Shown piece by piece: positions 33,977 through 42,039 of a DNA stretch of 64,000 nt. The notes beneath the pieces were generated by a model. It had not been told where the DNA came from. It did no database searches and saw only the letters and a list, made by a program, of their open reading frames with translations. The stretch is taken from assembly GCA_020440645.1 (NCBI GenBank), contig JAGRNR010000013.1, positions 1-64,000 on the forward strand, given 5' to 3'. The position numbers and the translations under genes were made by a program. The stretch is from JAHEFU01 sp020440645. GTDB taxonomy: Bacteria > 4484-113 > JAFGCY01. Positions within the stretch are counted from its first letter, which is position 1; every line of letters begins with the position of its first letter.

Positions 33977-35419
33977 CTAGAGCGGCTTGGTCTTGATCTC
34001 CGCCTCATGCTCGTAGAAACACATGTTGCTCATCGAATCCATCGTCTTGTACTGCATCTTGTCGCGGAAGTTGACAACCACGCCGGGGTAGACGGTCTCG
34101 TGCACACTGATCACGGCCTCACGGAAGTAGGCGGCGTTCTTCTGCGCCTCTTCCAGCTGTATCCGCAGTCCCTCCAGCAGCGGCTGGAACTGGGCCTCCG
34201 CCTGCATCAGCTTGCCGAGTCGCTGCTGCAGGTCGAGGTTGCTGCCGGTCGCCTGCAGGCGCTTCTTGAGGGTCTCAATCCCGAGGCTGACCTGGCGCAG
34301 CTTGCCCTCATTCTCCTGGATCTGCGCGCGAAGCTCATCCGGGTTGGAATCGGAGAAGGGGTTGCGCCCGACCGTCAGCTTGGTCAGCGCGGCCATCTTG
34401 GAGCCGAGGCTCGTCACGTCGACATTGCGGTAGACATGCACCTCACCGCCGACCAGGTTGCCCTTGTGGCTCTCGACCTGCAGGCTGCCGCCGATGCTGG
34501 CATTGCAGTGCCGCATGTAGTTCAGCACATGCAGGTCTCCGCGTACGGACAACTCGCACTGGTCCAGTGCCTCCACCTGGGCGTTGCCGCCGACCTTGAT
34601 CACAGTCTCGCCGGCTCCGAACACGATGCCGTTGATTGTCAGGTTGCCGCCGCATTCGATGCTGGCGCGGTCAACGTTGCCGCTGATAACCAGGTCACTG
34701 CCGGTCTTGATGTGGAAGCCGGGGTGCACACTGCCCATCACCCGCACATTTCCGATGAAGTCCAGATTGCCGACGCTGTAGTCAACGTCACCGCTGATGT
34801 CGAGCGTGTCCATCACGCTGACCTTGCCGGCCTTGAGCATCGCATGCCCGGTGAGCGTGGCCGTGATCGTGCCCGTGGCCTCATCAAGCTCGGCGCCGCG
34901 GCCGGCCTTGGGGGCACTGGCCTTCTTGAACTCGGGCTCGATCGGCTGCCCGTGCACGTCAATCCCGCACATCTGCGGAGTGATCACGGTGCGCTTGGCC
35001 AGCACGTCACCTTCGCGCACATTCTGGAAATGCTGCACTTCCTTCAGGTCCACGCGCCCGTGCTCATCGCCATGCACTTCCTCCGGCTGCTCCTCTTCAC
35101 CCTCCGCCCCGGGGTCTTGGCAGGCCTGGGCGGACTGTCCGGGCTGGCCGGTCTCAAACAGGTAGGTCACCTCACTGATCAACCGGCAGGGAGGCTGCTT
35201 GCCGCGTGCCACCACCACCGACTCACCGAACTGCGGAGCCACCACCAAGTTGGCAAGCTGGTCCTCAAGGACGCCCTGCACGACCTTGGCTGAATTGATC
35301 ACATCCTTGAGGTCGTTTGGTGTATAGCTTCCCGCCAGCTCCCGGTTGACGAGCGTCAAGGTGGCGATCAGGCGGTCGTCAGAAATCTCGATCTTGTAAT
35401 CGGCAGGGTTCAGGCCCAT
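33977..35419 (-). CDS. FapA family protein (DUF342)
   Basis: 480 residues from ATG 35419, chosen over 35437 because GGAG lies eight bases before it. The N-terminal part has mixed alpha/beta sequence. The middle (about 200-330) is a right-handed beta-helix with stacked short units, for example LDISGDVDYSVGNLDFIGNV and LVISGNVDRASIECGGNL. A coiled coil follows (about 370-440, LRAQIQENEGKLRQVSLGIE). This is the DUF342/FapA layout; in Vibrio FapA relates to flagellar regulation, but most members are uncharacterised. Confidence 0.9.
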   Translation of the reverse strand: MGLNPADYKIEISDDRLIATLTLVNRELAGSYTPNDLKDVINSAKVVQGVLEDQLANLVVAPQFGESVVVARGKQPPCRLISEVTYLFETGQPGQSAQACQDPGAEGEEEQPEEVHGDEHGRVDLKEVQHFQNVREGDVLAKRTVITPQMCGIDVHGQPIEPEFKKASAPKAGRGAELDEATGTITATLTGHAMLKAGKVSVMDTLDISGDVDYSVGNLDFIGNVRVMGSVHPGFHIKTGSDLVISGNVDRASIECGGNLTINGIVFGAGETVIKVGGNAQVEALDQCELSVRGDLHVLNYMRHCNASIGGSLQVESHKGNLVGGEVHVYRNVDVTSLGSKMAALTKLTVGRNPFSDSNPDELRAQIQENEGKLRQVSLGIETLKKRLQATGSNLDLQQRLGKLMQAEAQFQPLLEGLRIQLEEAQKNAAYFREAVISVHETVYPGVVVNFRDKMQYKTMDSMSNMCFYEHEAEIKTKPL

Positions 35420-35542
35420 CTCAGCAGCTCCGCGCAAACAGCATTGGCTTCAGTCTGCACAGACTCTAACCGCAAACCTTGGCCGGCACAGCCTGCGACG
35501 CCTGACTTAGGCTCCAATTAAACCGGATTTATGCGCGGCTTG

Positions 35543-37513
35543 TCAGTTCCCGATCAGGGTACCGAGCGCCAGCTGCTCGATGCGGCGGAACACAGTGCCC
35601 TCGCCCTCGTTGCGGTCCAGCGCGGATGCCAGTGAGATGGCGGCCTTGCTGTCCGCCAGCTCGGCGGTGACGATCTGGCCCGGCTTCTCACCCTCATAGG
35701 CCAGCGAGCTGAGCACCAGCAGCACCACGTCGTGGCGGCCCTCGATCAGCGGCAGCTTGATGTAGTGCGTCACGCTCATGCCGCTCAGGAAGTCACCCAG
35801 CAGGCCATGCTGCTGCAGCAGCACCAGCAGCTCCGGTTCGACGAACACGCCGAGGCGGCCGCCGGGGTTGAGCAGCTTGATGGACTGGTCGAGGTAGTTT
35901 GCAGCCAGGTTGGCATCGTGGGCAAAGATGAAGTTGCCGAGGATCACGTCGAAGCGGTTCGGGATGTCGTTGTCATCATTGGCCGCCTGGTTGAACACCT
36001 CGGGCAGCTCGCTGAAGAAATCCTTGCTGACGATGTAGGTGTCGTCAAAGCCGCTCACGCGGCAGTTGATGCGGGCAGCCAGCGCCAGCACCTTGTCGGC
36101 CTCGATACCGGTGTAGCGGTAGTTGATGAAGTGGTCGATCAGGTCCATCTGGCTGACGATGAAGCGGTCACGCGCCTTCTCGATCAGCGACTTCTCCGTC
36201 TGTGCCAGGCGGAAGCGCTGGCCGTCGGGCTGCACCACCTCGATGTTGGAACCGTCATCCACGAGCGCCCAGGCGGCGTTCTCCAGGCGGTTCATCATCC
36301 AGCGCAGCATCTCGGTGGTCATGTTGCCCTCGAGGCAGGCCGGATGCAGCGTGTTGTCATTGATACCCGGCTTGAGGATGGTGACCAGCAGGCGGTAGAA
36401 CTCATTCGGGATCAGCACCCGGTCACGGGTGTAGTTGATGTACTTGATACGCAGGATGTCGTTGATCTTCTTGACGGACAGCGGCGCATTCACGATGCTG
36501 TCCTCGTTGACACCGACGGCCACCGTCTCGTGCTCCAGCAGCTGGTCGATGAACTGCTGGATCTCCTCACGCTCACGCGGTGACAGGCCGCGCTCCTTGG
36601 AGGAGCTGTCGAGGTACTGGAAGCTGTTGATGCGGTCCTCCTCAATGCCGGCATCCTGCATCATGCGGTTCATGCGGGCTGCAAGGTCCTCCGGACGGGC
36701 CGTGTCCTCACGCTGCTCGAGCACTTCCATCGCCTGCTTCTTGAGCGCTTTCTTCAGACGGCTCTTGCCGGTCTGCAGCTCGCTTGCGCTGCGCTTCTCA
36801 TCGGTCTTGAAGGCGCTCTGGGCGTCAAGGAAGCTGCCCTCCAGCAGGCTGTCGATGTCCTCGCTCTTCTCGGGCACAGCCATCACGGCGCTGCTCTTGA
36901 CCTTCTCCTCCTCGCGGGCCTTCATCAGCTCCTTCAGGAACCAGTTCTTGCGGTCCTGGCCGAAGCGCTTCTTGTTGTCGCCCTTGAGGTTGAGGATCAC
37001 CTTGTCCTCGGCCACCTTGGCCTTTTCAACTACGGCTTTCATCAATTCCTTTTCAGATAAACCATTTGGATGGTTTCTAAGTACTTCCTCGGCGATGTCG
37101 TTGCAGAGCACCCAGTCCTTCATGCCCCACCAGCTCTTCTGCTTGACGAGGCCAGGCGCCTTCTCCAGGTCGACCACGACGGTGTTGACCTTCCAGCCCA
37201 GCTTGCGGGCAATGCGGGAGCGCACATCACGCTCATACATCTGGGCCTGCTCCTCGCGCATCACCTCATCGAGCACACTGTACTCAGGCATCTTGTCGTT
37301 GATGGTCTCCCACTTGCCGTCCTTCGCCTCCTTGAAGTAGGGCTGGCTCTTCAGCACCGGCAGCACATAGCGCTCCTTGGCGCGCTCAATATCAACCGGG
37401 TGGATCATTTCGGCGTTCACCGCGGCGGCGATGTCTTCGAGCGCGGCCGGCTGGTTCTCGAACACGAAGCGGCGGATCACATCCACATTGCTCAGCACAG
37501 ACTTGGTTGCCAT
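35543..37513 (-). CDS. Winged-helix protein with degenerate adenine-methylase-like domain
   Basis: 656 residues. Residues 8-75 and 134-200 look like winged-helix (HARE-HTH-type) domains. The C-terminal half resembles the N6-adenine methylase of type I systems (HsdM/N6_Mtase): a motif I remnant HPACLEGN (390-397, normally DPACGSG), GFDDTYIVSKDFF, and DVILGNFIFAHD (522-533), where the catalytic NPPY/F is replaced by GNFIF, then LLNPGGRLGVFVEPEL. With both the cofactor and catalytic motifs altered, catalysis is doubtful. No specificity or restriction gene is near. AGGAA precedes the ATG. Possibly a DNA- or nucleoid-binding regulator. Confidence 0.7.
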   Translation of the reverse strand: MATKSVLSNVDVIRRFVFENQPAALEDIAAAVNAEMIHPVDIERAKERYVLPVLKSQPYFKEAKDGKWETINDKMPEYSVLDEVMREEQAQMYERDVRSRIARKLGWKVNTVVVDLEKAPGLVKQKSWWGMKDWVLCNDIAEEVLRNHPNGLSEKELMKAVVEKAKVAEDKVILNLKGDNKKRFGQDRKNWFLKELMKAREEEKVKSSAVMAVPEKSEDIDSLLEGSFLDAQSAFKTDEKRSASELQTGKSRLKKALKKQAMEVLEQREDTARPEDLAARMNRMMQDAGIEEDRINSFQYLDSSSKERGLSPREREEIQQFIDQLLEHETVAVGVNEDSIVNAPLSVKKINDILRIKYINYTRDRVLIPNEFYRLLVTILKPGINDNTLHPACLEGNMTTEMLRWMMNRLENAAWALVDDGSNIEVVQPDGQRFRLAQTEKSLIEKARDRFIVSQMDLIDHFINYRYTGIEADKVLALAARINCRVSGFDDTYIVSKDFFSELPEVFNQAANDDNDIPNRFDVILGNFIFAHDANLAANYLDQSIKLLNPGGRLGVFVEPELLVLLQQHGLLGDFLSGMSVTHYIKLPLIEGRHDVVLLVLSSLAYEGEKPGQIVTAELADSKAAISLASALDRNEGEGTVFRRIEQLALGTLIGN

Positions 37514-37729
37514 CGTTTTCCGTTCCTTTCTGCTCGCAGGCCCGATCCGTGGACCGGGCCATTGAATAGTCTTTTATGCGCGCGCAAGCGCGTCCCCCGA
37601 GGTGGAACCTCAACATAATTGTAGTACATATTACGTATGATGTGAAGAATGGGGAGCTCCGGCTTTGGCAGGTGAGGAGCCGCGTTGCGGAGTCACCAGG
37701 TGACGATGCTGAGCAGGATCTGTTACATA

Positions 37730-37754
37730 GCTTGCGAAGCTGCGCTTCGCAGCT
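37730..37754 (-). terminator. Hairpin after serine hydrolase gene
   Basis: GCGAAGC-TGC-GCTTCGC with an outer AGCT/AGCT extension across a one-base bulge, 20 bases beyond the serine hydrolase stop. No T-tract. The rest of the 37514-37774 gap holds no supported gene. Confidence 0.45.
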
Positions 37755-37774
37755 CCGGCAATGCTGCGGTCTGC

Positions 37775-39028
37775 TTATTCGACTTCCCGCAGCATTGCCA
37801 GCATCTCATCCGCGATGCGGTTCAGGCCCTGGTTGCCGAGCGAGCTGAACAAGATCATCGTCTCGCCGCTTTCCGGGTCGAAGCGCCACAGAGAGCGGTT
37901 GCCGGGTGTCGTGCCATTGTGGCCGTACATCCAGTGCTCTCCATCAAAGCGCCTGGAGATTCCCAGTCCGTAGGAGTAAGGTTCGGAATGTGCCGTGCTG
38001 CCGGTGTCAATGAACTCGTACAGCTGCTCAAGCTGCCCGGCAGTCAGGAATCCCTCGCCGCTGCGCTTGTAATGAATGCTCCAGTCCTGTCTGATGTCGA
38101 GCCCATGCAGGGCGGTGGCGCATTCGATGCCCTCCTGCTTCATCCGCCAGGGGCCGCTTATTGCATCACTGAACTTCAGCAGGTCAGAGCCGGTGCAGCG
38201 GATGCCTCCAGCGGCGCGGCCCATGCCCGGCATGTCCCAGCCTGTGATATCAAGCAACTGCCCGTTGACAGTGATGTGCGCCGCCACCGCCTGGCAGCCG
38301 GCCGGCACTTCCCATAGGCTGGTGTTCTCCAGGCCAAGTGGGTCCAGCACGTATTCCTGCAGCAGTTCGTCATAGTCCCGTCCGGTGGCGCGCTCCATTG
38401 CCAGTGCCGCCAGCCAGAAGTTCGCATTGCTGTACTGGTAGCCCTGCCCAGGCTCGAATTCCAGCGGGCGGTTTGCCACCGTTGCCAGCAGCGCTTCGTG
38501 GCCCAGGCGTGGCTGCGGCCCGAGCATCAGCCGCACCACCGGTACAAGCGGGGCATAGTCCTCCGGATCACCCAGCTGGTAGGGCAGTCCGCTCCTGTGG
38601 TGCATCAGCGTGCGCAGGCTTGTGTCCGCGAGTCGTGCCTGCGTGAAGATGTCGTCAATTTCCGGCACGTAACTTGATACAGGCTCGTCTAGCTCAATCA
38701 GTCCGGCTTCCTGCAGCTCCAGCGCCAGCACCGCCGTGTAGGTCTTTGTGATGCTGCCGACTGGCCAGACCGACTGTGGCTGCTTGTCAATCTCGCCATG
38801 CTGCATGCCCATCACCATCAGGCCACTGGCCCCTCGGTAGTAAAGCACAGCCTGTGGAATCCCCGCTTCTCCGCAAAGCACATCAAAACGCTGCTGTGCG
38901 TCCTGGGCAAAGCGTTCAAAGCCAAGCTGGAAGGGTGACTTCCCGGCATCCCCATCCTGTGCGAATGAGGGGCACAGTCCTGCAAGCACAAGCATGAAGG
39001 TGATTGCCAATCGCCCGGACAGCCTCAC
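37775..39028 (-). CDS. Serine hydrolase of the beta-lactamase class C / DD-peptidase family
   Basis: 417 residues starting at GTG 39028, with a signal peptide (RLAITFMLVLAGLCPSFA). The three class C motifs are present: Ser92-Ile-Thr-Lys95 (in VGSITKTYTAV), Tyr199-Ser200-Asn201 (in YQYSNANFW) and a C-terminal HNG (in MYGHNGTTPGN), where many members have KTG or HTG. It should act on peptide, ester or peptidoglycan-like substrates in the periplasm; true beta-lactamase activity cannot be claimed. The start overlaps the stop of the 39025-39375 gene as GTGA, so the two are translationally coupled. Confidence 0.92.
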   Translation of the reverse strand: MRLSGRLAITFMLVLAGLCPSFAQDGDAGKSPFQLGFERFAQDAQQRFDVLCGEAGIPQAVLYYRGASGLMVMGMQHGEIDKQPQSVWPVGSITKTYTAVLALELQEAGLIELDEPVSSYVPEIDDIFTQARLADTSLRTLMHHRSGLPYQLGDPEDYAPLVPVVRLMLGPQPRLGHEALLATVANRPLEFEPGQGYQYSNANFWLAALAMERATGRDYDELLQEYVLDPLGLENTSLWEVPAGCQAVAAHITVNGQLLDITGWDMPGMGRAAGGIRCTGSDLLKFSDAISGPWRMKQEGIECATALHGLDIRQDWSIHYKRSGEGFLTAGQLEQLYEFIDTGSTAHSEPYSYGLGISRRFDGEHWMYGHNGTTPGNRSLWRFDPESGETMILFSSLGNQGLNRIADEMLAMLREVE

Positions 39029-39375
39029 CTGTCCTCCCCCTGCCTTGGCAGGTGGCCCAGTGCCTGCAGTTCCAGCACCAGCAGGTGGTCCATGAACATC
39101 GGGCCGTGGAAACTGATATGCCCCTCCACTTCATTCACCTGGATGTCCTCGAAGTAGTGCCGGTAGACGCTGTCAATCTCATACTTGAGCGGCTCGGAGG
39201 AGAAGCTGGCCTGGGTCCAGTGAACCCGGCCGCTGTCCTGGAAGCGAGCGCGCATCATCGACTCGCAGATCTCGCGGCCGTCCGGGTTCTCCTGGCGGAT
39301 CGTGCCGTCCTTCAGGATGCGGCGGAACTCGATTGCCTTTGCCTCTATTAGCAGCGCGCTGACTTCGTAGAACAT
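39025..39375 (-). CDS. Small hypothetical protein coupled to serine hydrolase
   Basis: 116 residues from ATG 39375 (an in-frame TTG lies one codon earlier). No signal peptide or membrane segment. Sequence has the look of a small alpha/beta protein: MFYEVSALLIEAKAIEFRRI at the start, SVYRHYFEDIQVNEVEGHIS later. The stop overlaps the next start by four bases (GTGA). A -10-like TACTAT lies about seven bases before the start. No family recognised. Confidence 0.75.
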   Translation of the reverse strand: MFYEVSALLIEAKAIEFRRILKDGTIRQENPDGREICESMMRARFQDSGRVHWTQASFSSEPLKYEIDSVYRHYFEDIQVNEVEGHISFHGPMFMDHLLVLELQALGHLPRQGEDR

Positions 39376-39390
39376 CAACTAAATAGTAAG

Positions 39391-39470
39391 GCAGAGAGCA
39401 GAAAGCAGGCAGCAGACTCGGTATGTGTTCATAGCGGTCTGCTTTCAGCTCCCTGTTCCCTGCTTTCTGC
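39391..39470. repeat. Inverted 7-bp-period array, GCAGAAA type
   Basis: Left arm 39391-39418: GCAGAGA, GCAGAAA, GCAGGCA, GCAGACT. Right arm 39437-39470 is the complement (reads GCAGAAA, GCAGGGA, ACAGGGA, GCTGAAA, GCAGAC on the minus strand). The loop is 18 bases. It ends two bases before the acylphosphatase -10 and so forms its upstream promoter region. Confidence 0.75.
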
Positions 39471-39472
39471 TA

Positions 39473-39484
39473 TATGATTCTGTC
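39473..39484 (+). promoter_or_regulatory. Leaderless promoter of acylphosphatase gene
   Basis: TATGAT at 39473-39478 ends exactly six bases before the ATG at 39485. Transcription would start at or next to the start codon; no Shine-Dalgarno site is present. Confidence 0.65.
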
Positions 39485-39769
39485 ATGGCTGGGCCAATCA
39501 GCATCCGCGTGACCGTCACCGGCAAGGTGCAGGGCGTGTTCTATCGCGCAACGGTGCGTGACTGGGCGGCGGAGCTGAAGATCCATGGCTGGGTTAAGAA
39601 TGAACCGGATGGTTCAGTTGTAGCCGTAATCCAGCACATGCGCCAGCCAGTGCTTGATGAAATGCTGAAGCGAATGTGGCAGGGGCCGAAGGGGGCGCTG
39701 GTGCTCAAGTTGCACAGCGAAAAGCTGGAGAACCACCTGCAGTACAGCGAATTCTCAATCCTGCGGTGA
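39485..39769 (+). CDS. acyP: Acylphosphatase
   Basis: 94 residues, standard length. The active-site loop GKVQGVFYR (13-21) holds the catalytic Arg21, and Asn39 (in WVKNEPDGSV) is the second catalytic residue. It hydrolyses acyl phosphates such as carbamoyl or acetyl phosphate in the cytoplasm. ATG 39485 is chosen over an upstream frame extension because it matches the family N-terminus and the promoter spacing. Confidence 0.95.
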   Translation: MAGPISIRVTVTGKVQGVFYRATVRDWAAELKIHGWVKNEPDGSVVAVIQHMRQPVLDEMLKRMWQGPKGALVLKLHSEKLENHLQYSEFSILR

Positions 39770-39777
39770 ATGGAGAC

Positions 39778-39797
39778 GATTAGCTTTTATGCTAATC
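39778..39797. terminator. Inverted repeat between convergent genes
   Basis: GATTAGC-TTTTAT-GCTAATC, a 7-bp AT-containing stem between the acylphosphatase stop and the stop of the minus-strand gene at 39796, which it overlaps. It may be a weak two-way terminator. Confidence 0.35.
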
Positions 39798-40572
39798 AGC
39801 TGCCCAGACGGGCAATCTCCCGGTAGATCCAATCGTGGCAGCGTTCATGCGCCTCGAGGTGCTTGTGCCAGTTCTCCAGCGGAATCAGATCCGCCTCCAG
39901 GCAAAGCTGCCAGATCGCTCCATCAATCTTCTGCCAGTCTGCATATGTGCTGGCTGAGCCAAGCAGTTCGGCCAGCTGGCCCGTCGTGCCCCGCTGTTCC
40001 AGCAGTGCCAGGCTTAACTGGCGGAAACGCAATTCAAACACACCTTCCGGTTTGTTTTCAAAGGACCTAGCCAGGCAGCAGGCATGCATCGCCAGTGCAT
40101 GGTCCCGACGCAGCAGTGCCTCAGTAAGCATTGCATCCAGCAGCAGGCTGTCCGGTCCATCCTCAAGCAGCAGTTCGCGGCGGATTGCCAGCGGGTCAAT
40201 GCTGCCACGCTCAATCAGCCCGGCCTGCAGCATCTGCAATGCAGCGATGTACCGCACCCGAGCTGTGGTAGCTAGCAGGTTCGGGGTGCTCACGCTCAGC
40301 CGCGCGCAGCCTTCGTCCAGCATTCGCCAGGCGCGCCGTGCATCCTGCGGTGAGCAGAGGTAGAGCGCGGCAAAGATGTCCAGCAACTGCAGCTCAAGCT
40401 GGAAGCGTGTTGCATCATCTCCGGCGGGCATTCCGCGCAGCAGTGCCGCGGCCTGCAGGCGCAGCTCACCGAATGCGGTCGGGTCCGGGAGTTCGAGCAA
40501 CTCGTGTAATTGCTTGCAGAGCAGGATCCAGCCAGCCTTGCTGGCCTGCCCCGTGGTCACTTTCTGGTTCAT
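39796..40572 (-). CDS. Helical hypothetical protein
   Basis: 258 residues, almost wholly helical by eye, rich in Leu, Ala, Gln and Arg, with repeated units such as LLQAAALLRGMPAG-like and LLLDAMLTEALLRRDHALAM that suggest a helical-repeat (TPR/HEAT-like) fold. No signal peptide or membrane segment. It shares only general character with the TPR-TIR proteins and lacks a TIR domain. TACTTT lies nine bases before the ATG. Not recognised. Confidence 0.72.
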   Translation of the reverse strand: MNQKVTTGQASKAGWILLCKQLHELLELPDPTAFGELRLQAAALLRGMPAGDDATRFQLELQLLDIFAALYLCSPQDARRAWRMLDEGCARLSVSTPNLLATTARVRYIAALQMLQAGLIERGSIDPLAIRRELLLEDGPDSLLLDAMLTEALLRRDHALAMHACCLARSFENKPEGVFELRFRQLSLALLEQRGTTGQLAELLGSASTYADWQKIDGAIWQLCLEADLIPLENWHKHLEAHERCHDWIYREIARLGS

Positions 40573-40762
40573 GTAATGGGAAAAGTAAATGGTTTATTTG
40601 CGTGCCGATGCGTGTCCCAGCCATTATGCCATTTCTGGGCATGCTTGTGTGCATCCAAGCATGCGAAATCCGGTACATACTGCCTGGGGTCACCGGCGCC
40701 AGCCGGTTGCGTGTCATATCAGGGGACGCTGTCCTGCTATATTGGTTACCTCAGGGGGATTC

Positions 40763-40801
40763 ATGGAATACGTTCAGATTGTGGGGCTTATTGATGGCTG
40801 A
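40763..40801 (+). CDS. 12-residue leader peptide overlapping a zinc-ribbon gene
   Basis: ATG 40763 with a strong GGGGG site upstream encodes MEYVQIVGLIDG and stops at TGA 40799-40801, overlapping the start of the next gene (ATGGCTGA). A -10-like TATATT lies about 20 bases upstream. The downstream gene has no ribosome site of its own, so this short frame probably drives its translation by coupling. No run of one codon suggests amino-acid attenuation. Confidence 0.5.
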   Translation: MEYVQIVGLIDG

Positions 40802-41423
40802 GCAACAGCGCTGTCCAGCCTGCGGCGGCCTGGCCACGGTGCGGCTCGGGGAGCTGAGCTGCCCGACATGCGGCTACAGCCAGATGCTTATCCAGGAGCA
40901 GATTCCTTCGCGCCGTTCTTACCAGCAGCGCTCGCCTACCGGACAGTTCGGCACGAAGGCCGGTGAGGATCCGCTGGTGCGCGGCAGTACCGGCGAGGAC
41001 AGCCCCGGCCAGCTCTGGCGCCTGAAGGCCGGGCGCAGCGGCCGGATCAATGTCAACTATGGCAGCAATGCCCCGTCCGTGGCTGAGCTCGGGGCATTCC
41101 TGGCCTGCTTCTTCGGCACCACGATCCTGATGCAGGTCGCGGTCAGCTCGCTGTTCGGCGTCGGCGGCATCGGGCTTGGTTCGATCCTCAGCGCAGCTTT
41201 CATGACTGGGGTGCTGGCCTTCACCTTCTCGCAGCAGATCGCCTGCCTGAAGGGCTTCTTCATGCTGATCTCCTTCATGATTGCCATCATGAGCCTGTAC
41301 ATGGCCTACAAGGCATTCAATGTGCACAACTGGATCAGCATGGCTTTCAGTTTCGTGGAGTTCGGCCTGAGCGGCTGGCTGTTCTCGATCCTCTACCGCC
41401 AGAACATTTACGAGGACCTGTGA
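40794..41423 (+). CDS. Zinc-ribbon membrane protein
   Basis: 209 residues from ATG 40794. Cys7, Cys10, Cys23 and Cys26 (CPACG and CPTCG) form an N-terminal zinc ribbon. A polar linker follows, then about four or five membrane helices (first around 103-120, later SFMIAIMSLYMAY). The layout matches 32258-32956. The start overlaps a short upstream frame, as described there. A much longer frame reading back to 40338 is a shadow of the gene on the other strand. Confidence 0.8.
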   Translation: MAEQQRCPACGGLATVRLGELSCPTCGYSQMLIQEQIPSRRSYQQRSPTGQFGTKAGEDPLVRGSTGEDSPGQLWRLKAGRSGRINVNYGSNAPSVAELGAFLACFFGTTILMQVAVSSLFGVGGIGLGSILSAAFMTGVLAFTFSQQIACLKGFFMLISFMIAIMSLYMAYKAFNVHNWISMAFSFVEFGLSGWLFSILYRQNIYEDL

Positions 41424-41440
41424 GCTGTGCTGCGCTCTGG

Positions 41441-41452
41441 CATAATCTGGCG
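41441..41452 (+). promoter_or_regulatory. Leaderless promoter of alkyltransferase-like gene
   Basis: CATAAT at 41441-41446 ends six bases before ATG 41453. There is no Shine-Dalgarno site. Confidence 0.6.
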
Positions 41453-41818
41453 ATGAACCGCAGACCAAGAGGAACAGTGCCACGCATTGACATCGTCGTG
41501 CCTGAGAGCTGGCATGCGATCTATGCAGTGGTGAAGCGCATCCCGAAAGGCAAGGTGGCAAGCTACGGCCAGGTGGCCCTGCTCGCTGGATTGCCACGCG
41601 CCGCCCGTCTCGCCGGCACCGCCCTGTTCCACGGTCCGCCGGAGCTGGTCTCGAAGATCCCCTGGCAGCGGGTGGTGAATGCCGCCGGACGGATTTCCTA
41701 CAGCGAGGCGCGCAATGGCAGCGACCATCGCCAGCGCGAACTGCTGGAAAAGGAAGGGATCGAATTCTCAGCGGCCGGTGTGATCCGCATGAGCAAATAC
41801 GGCTGGGACGGTAAATAG
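41453..41818 (+). CDS. Alkyltransferase-like protein (MGMT DNA-binding domain, no catalytic Cys)
   Basis: 121 residues, the length of ATL proteins. KRIPKGKVASYGQVALLAG is the helix lead-in of the MGMT DNA-binding domain, with Arg residues in LPRAARLAG for base flipping. The active-site PCHR is Pro70-Trp71-Gln72-Arg73, so the alkyl-accepting Cys is Trp as in ATLs, and the usual His is Gln, which is unusual. ATLs bind O6-alkylguanine and hand it to nucleotide excision repair. GRISY and the C-terminal block also fit. Confidence 0.9.
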   Translation: MNRRPRGTVPRIDIVVPESWHAIYAVVKRIPKGKVASYGQVALLAGLPRAARLAGTALFHGPPELVSKIPWQRVVNAAGRISYSEARNGSDHRQRELLEKEGIEFSAAGVIRMSKYGWDGK

Positions 41819-41968
41819 GGACCAGGGACCGGGGACCTGGGATCAGGGATCGGGCGTACGGTTCAGAACATAGGTAACGGTTGAGGTTCAATACATAGGT
41901 AACGTTTCAATTGAACTATTCGCTCTTGATCTTCTTTACTGGTCCCAGATCCCCGGTCCCCGATCCCT
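41818..41968. repeat. Inverted 7-bp-period array (GGGACC type) around two IS-end-like repeats
   Basis: Left arm 41818-41854: GGGACCA, GGGACCG, GGGACCT, GGGATCA, GGGATCG. Right arm 41941-41968 is the complement (GGTCCCA, GATCCCC, GGTCCCC, GATCCCT). The 86-base loop holds two direct repeats of the form GGTTCARWACATAGGTAACG about 25 bases apart, which recall terminal repeats of IS481/IS21-like elements. No transposase is present. Confidence 0.7.
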
Positions 41969-42039
41969 GAAGGATTTTCCTCCGGAAATTCCAGCGATTC
42001 TGTCGCATTTCTCCCCATTTGCATGTCTGCTTATCTGAG

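Noticed and set aside
33917..35293. 458-codon plus-strand frame opposite the FapA gene
   Set aside because: FapA domain order is clear on the minus strand; the plus translation is biased Leu/Val/Ala shadow.
35543..37513. Complete type I restriction-modification system
   Set aside because: Methylase motifs are broken and there is no specificity or restriction subunit in the window.
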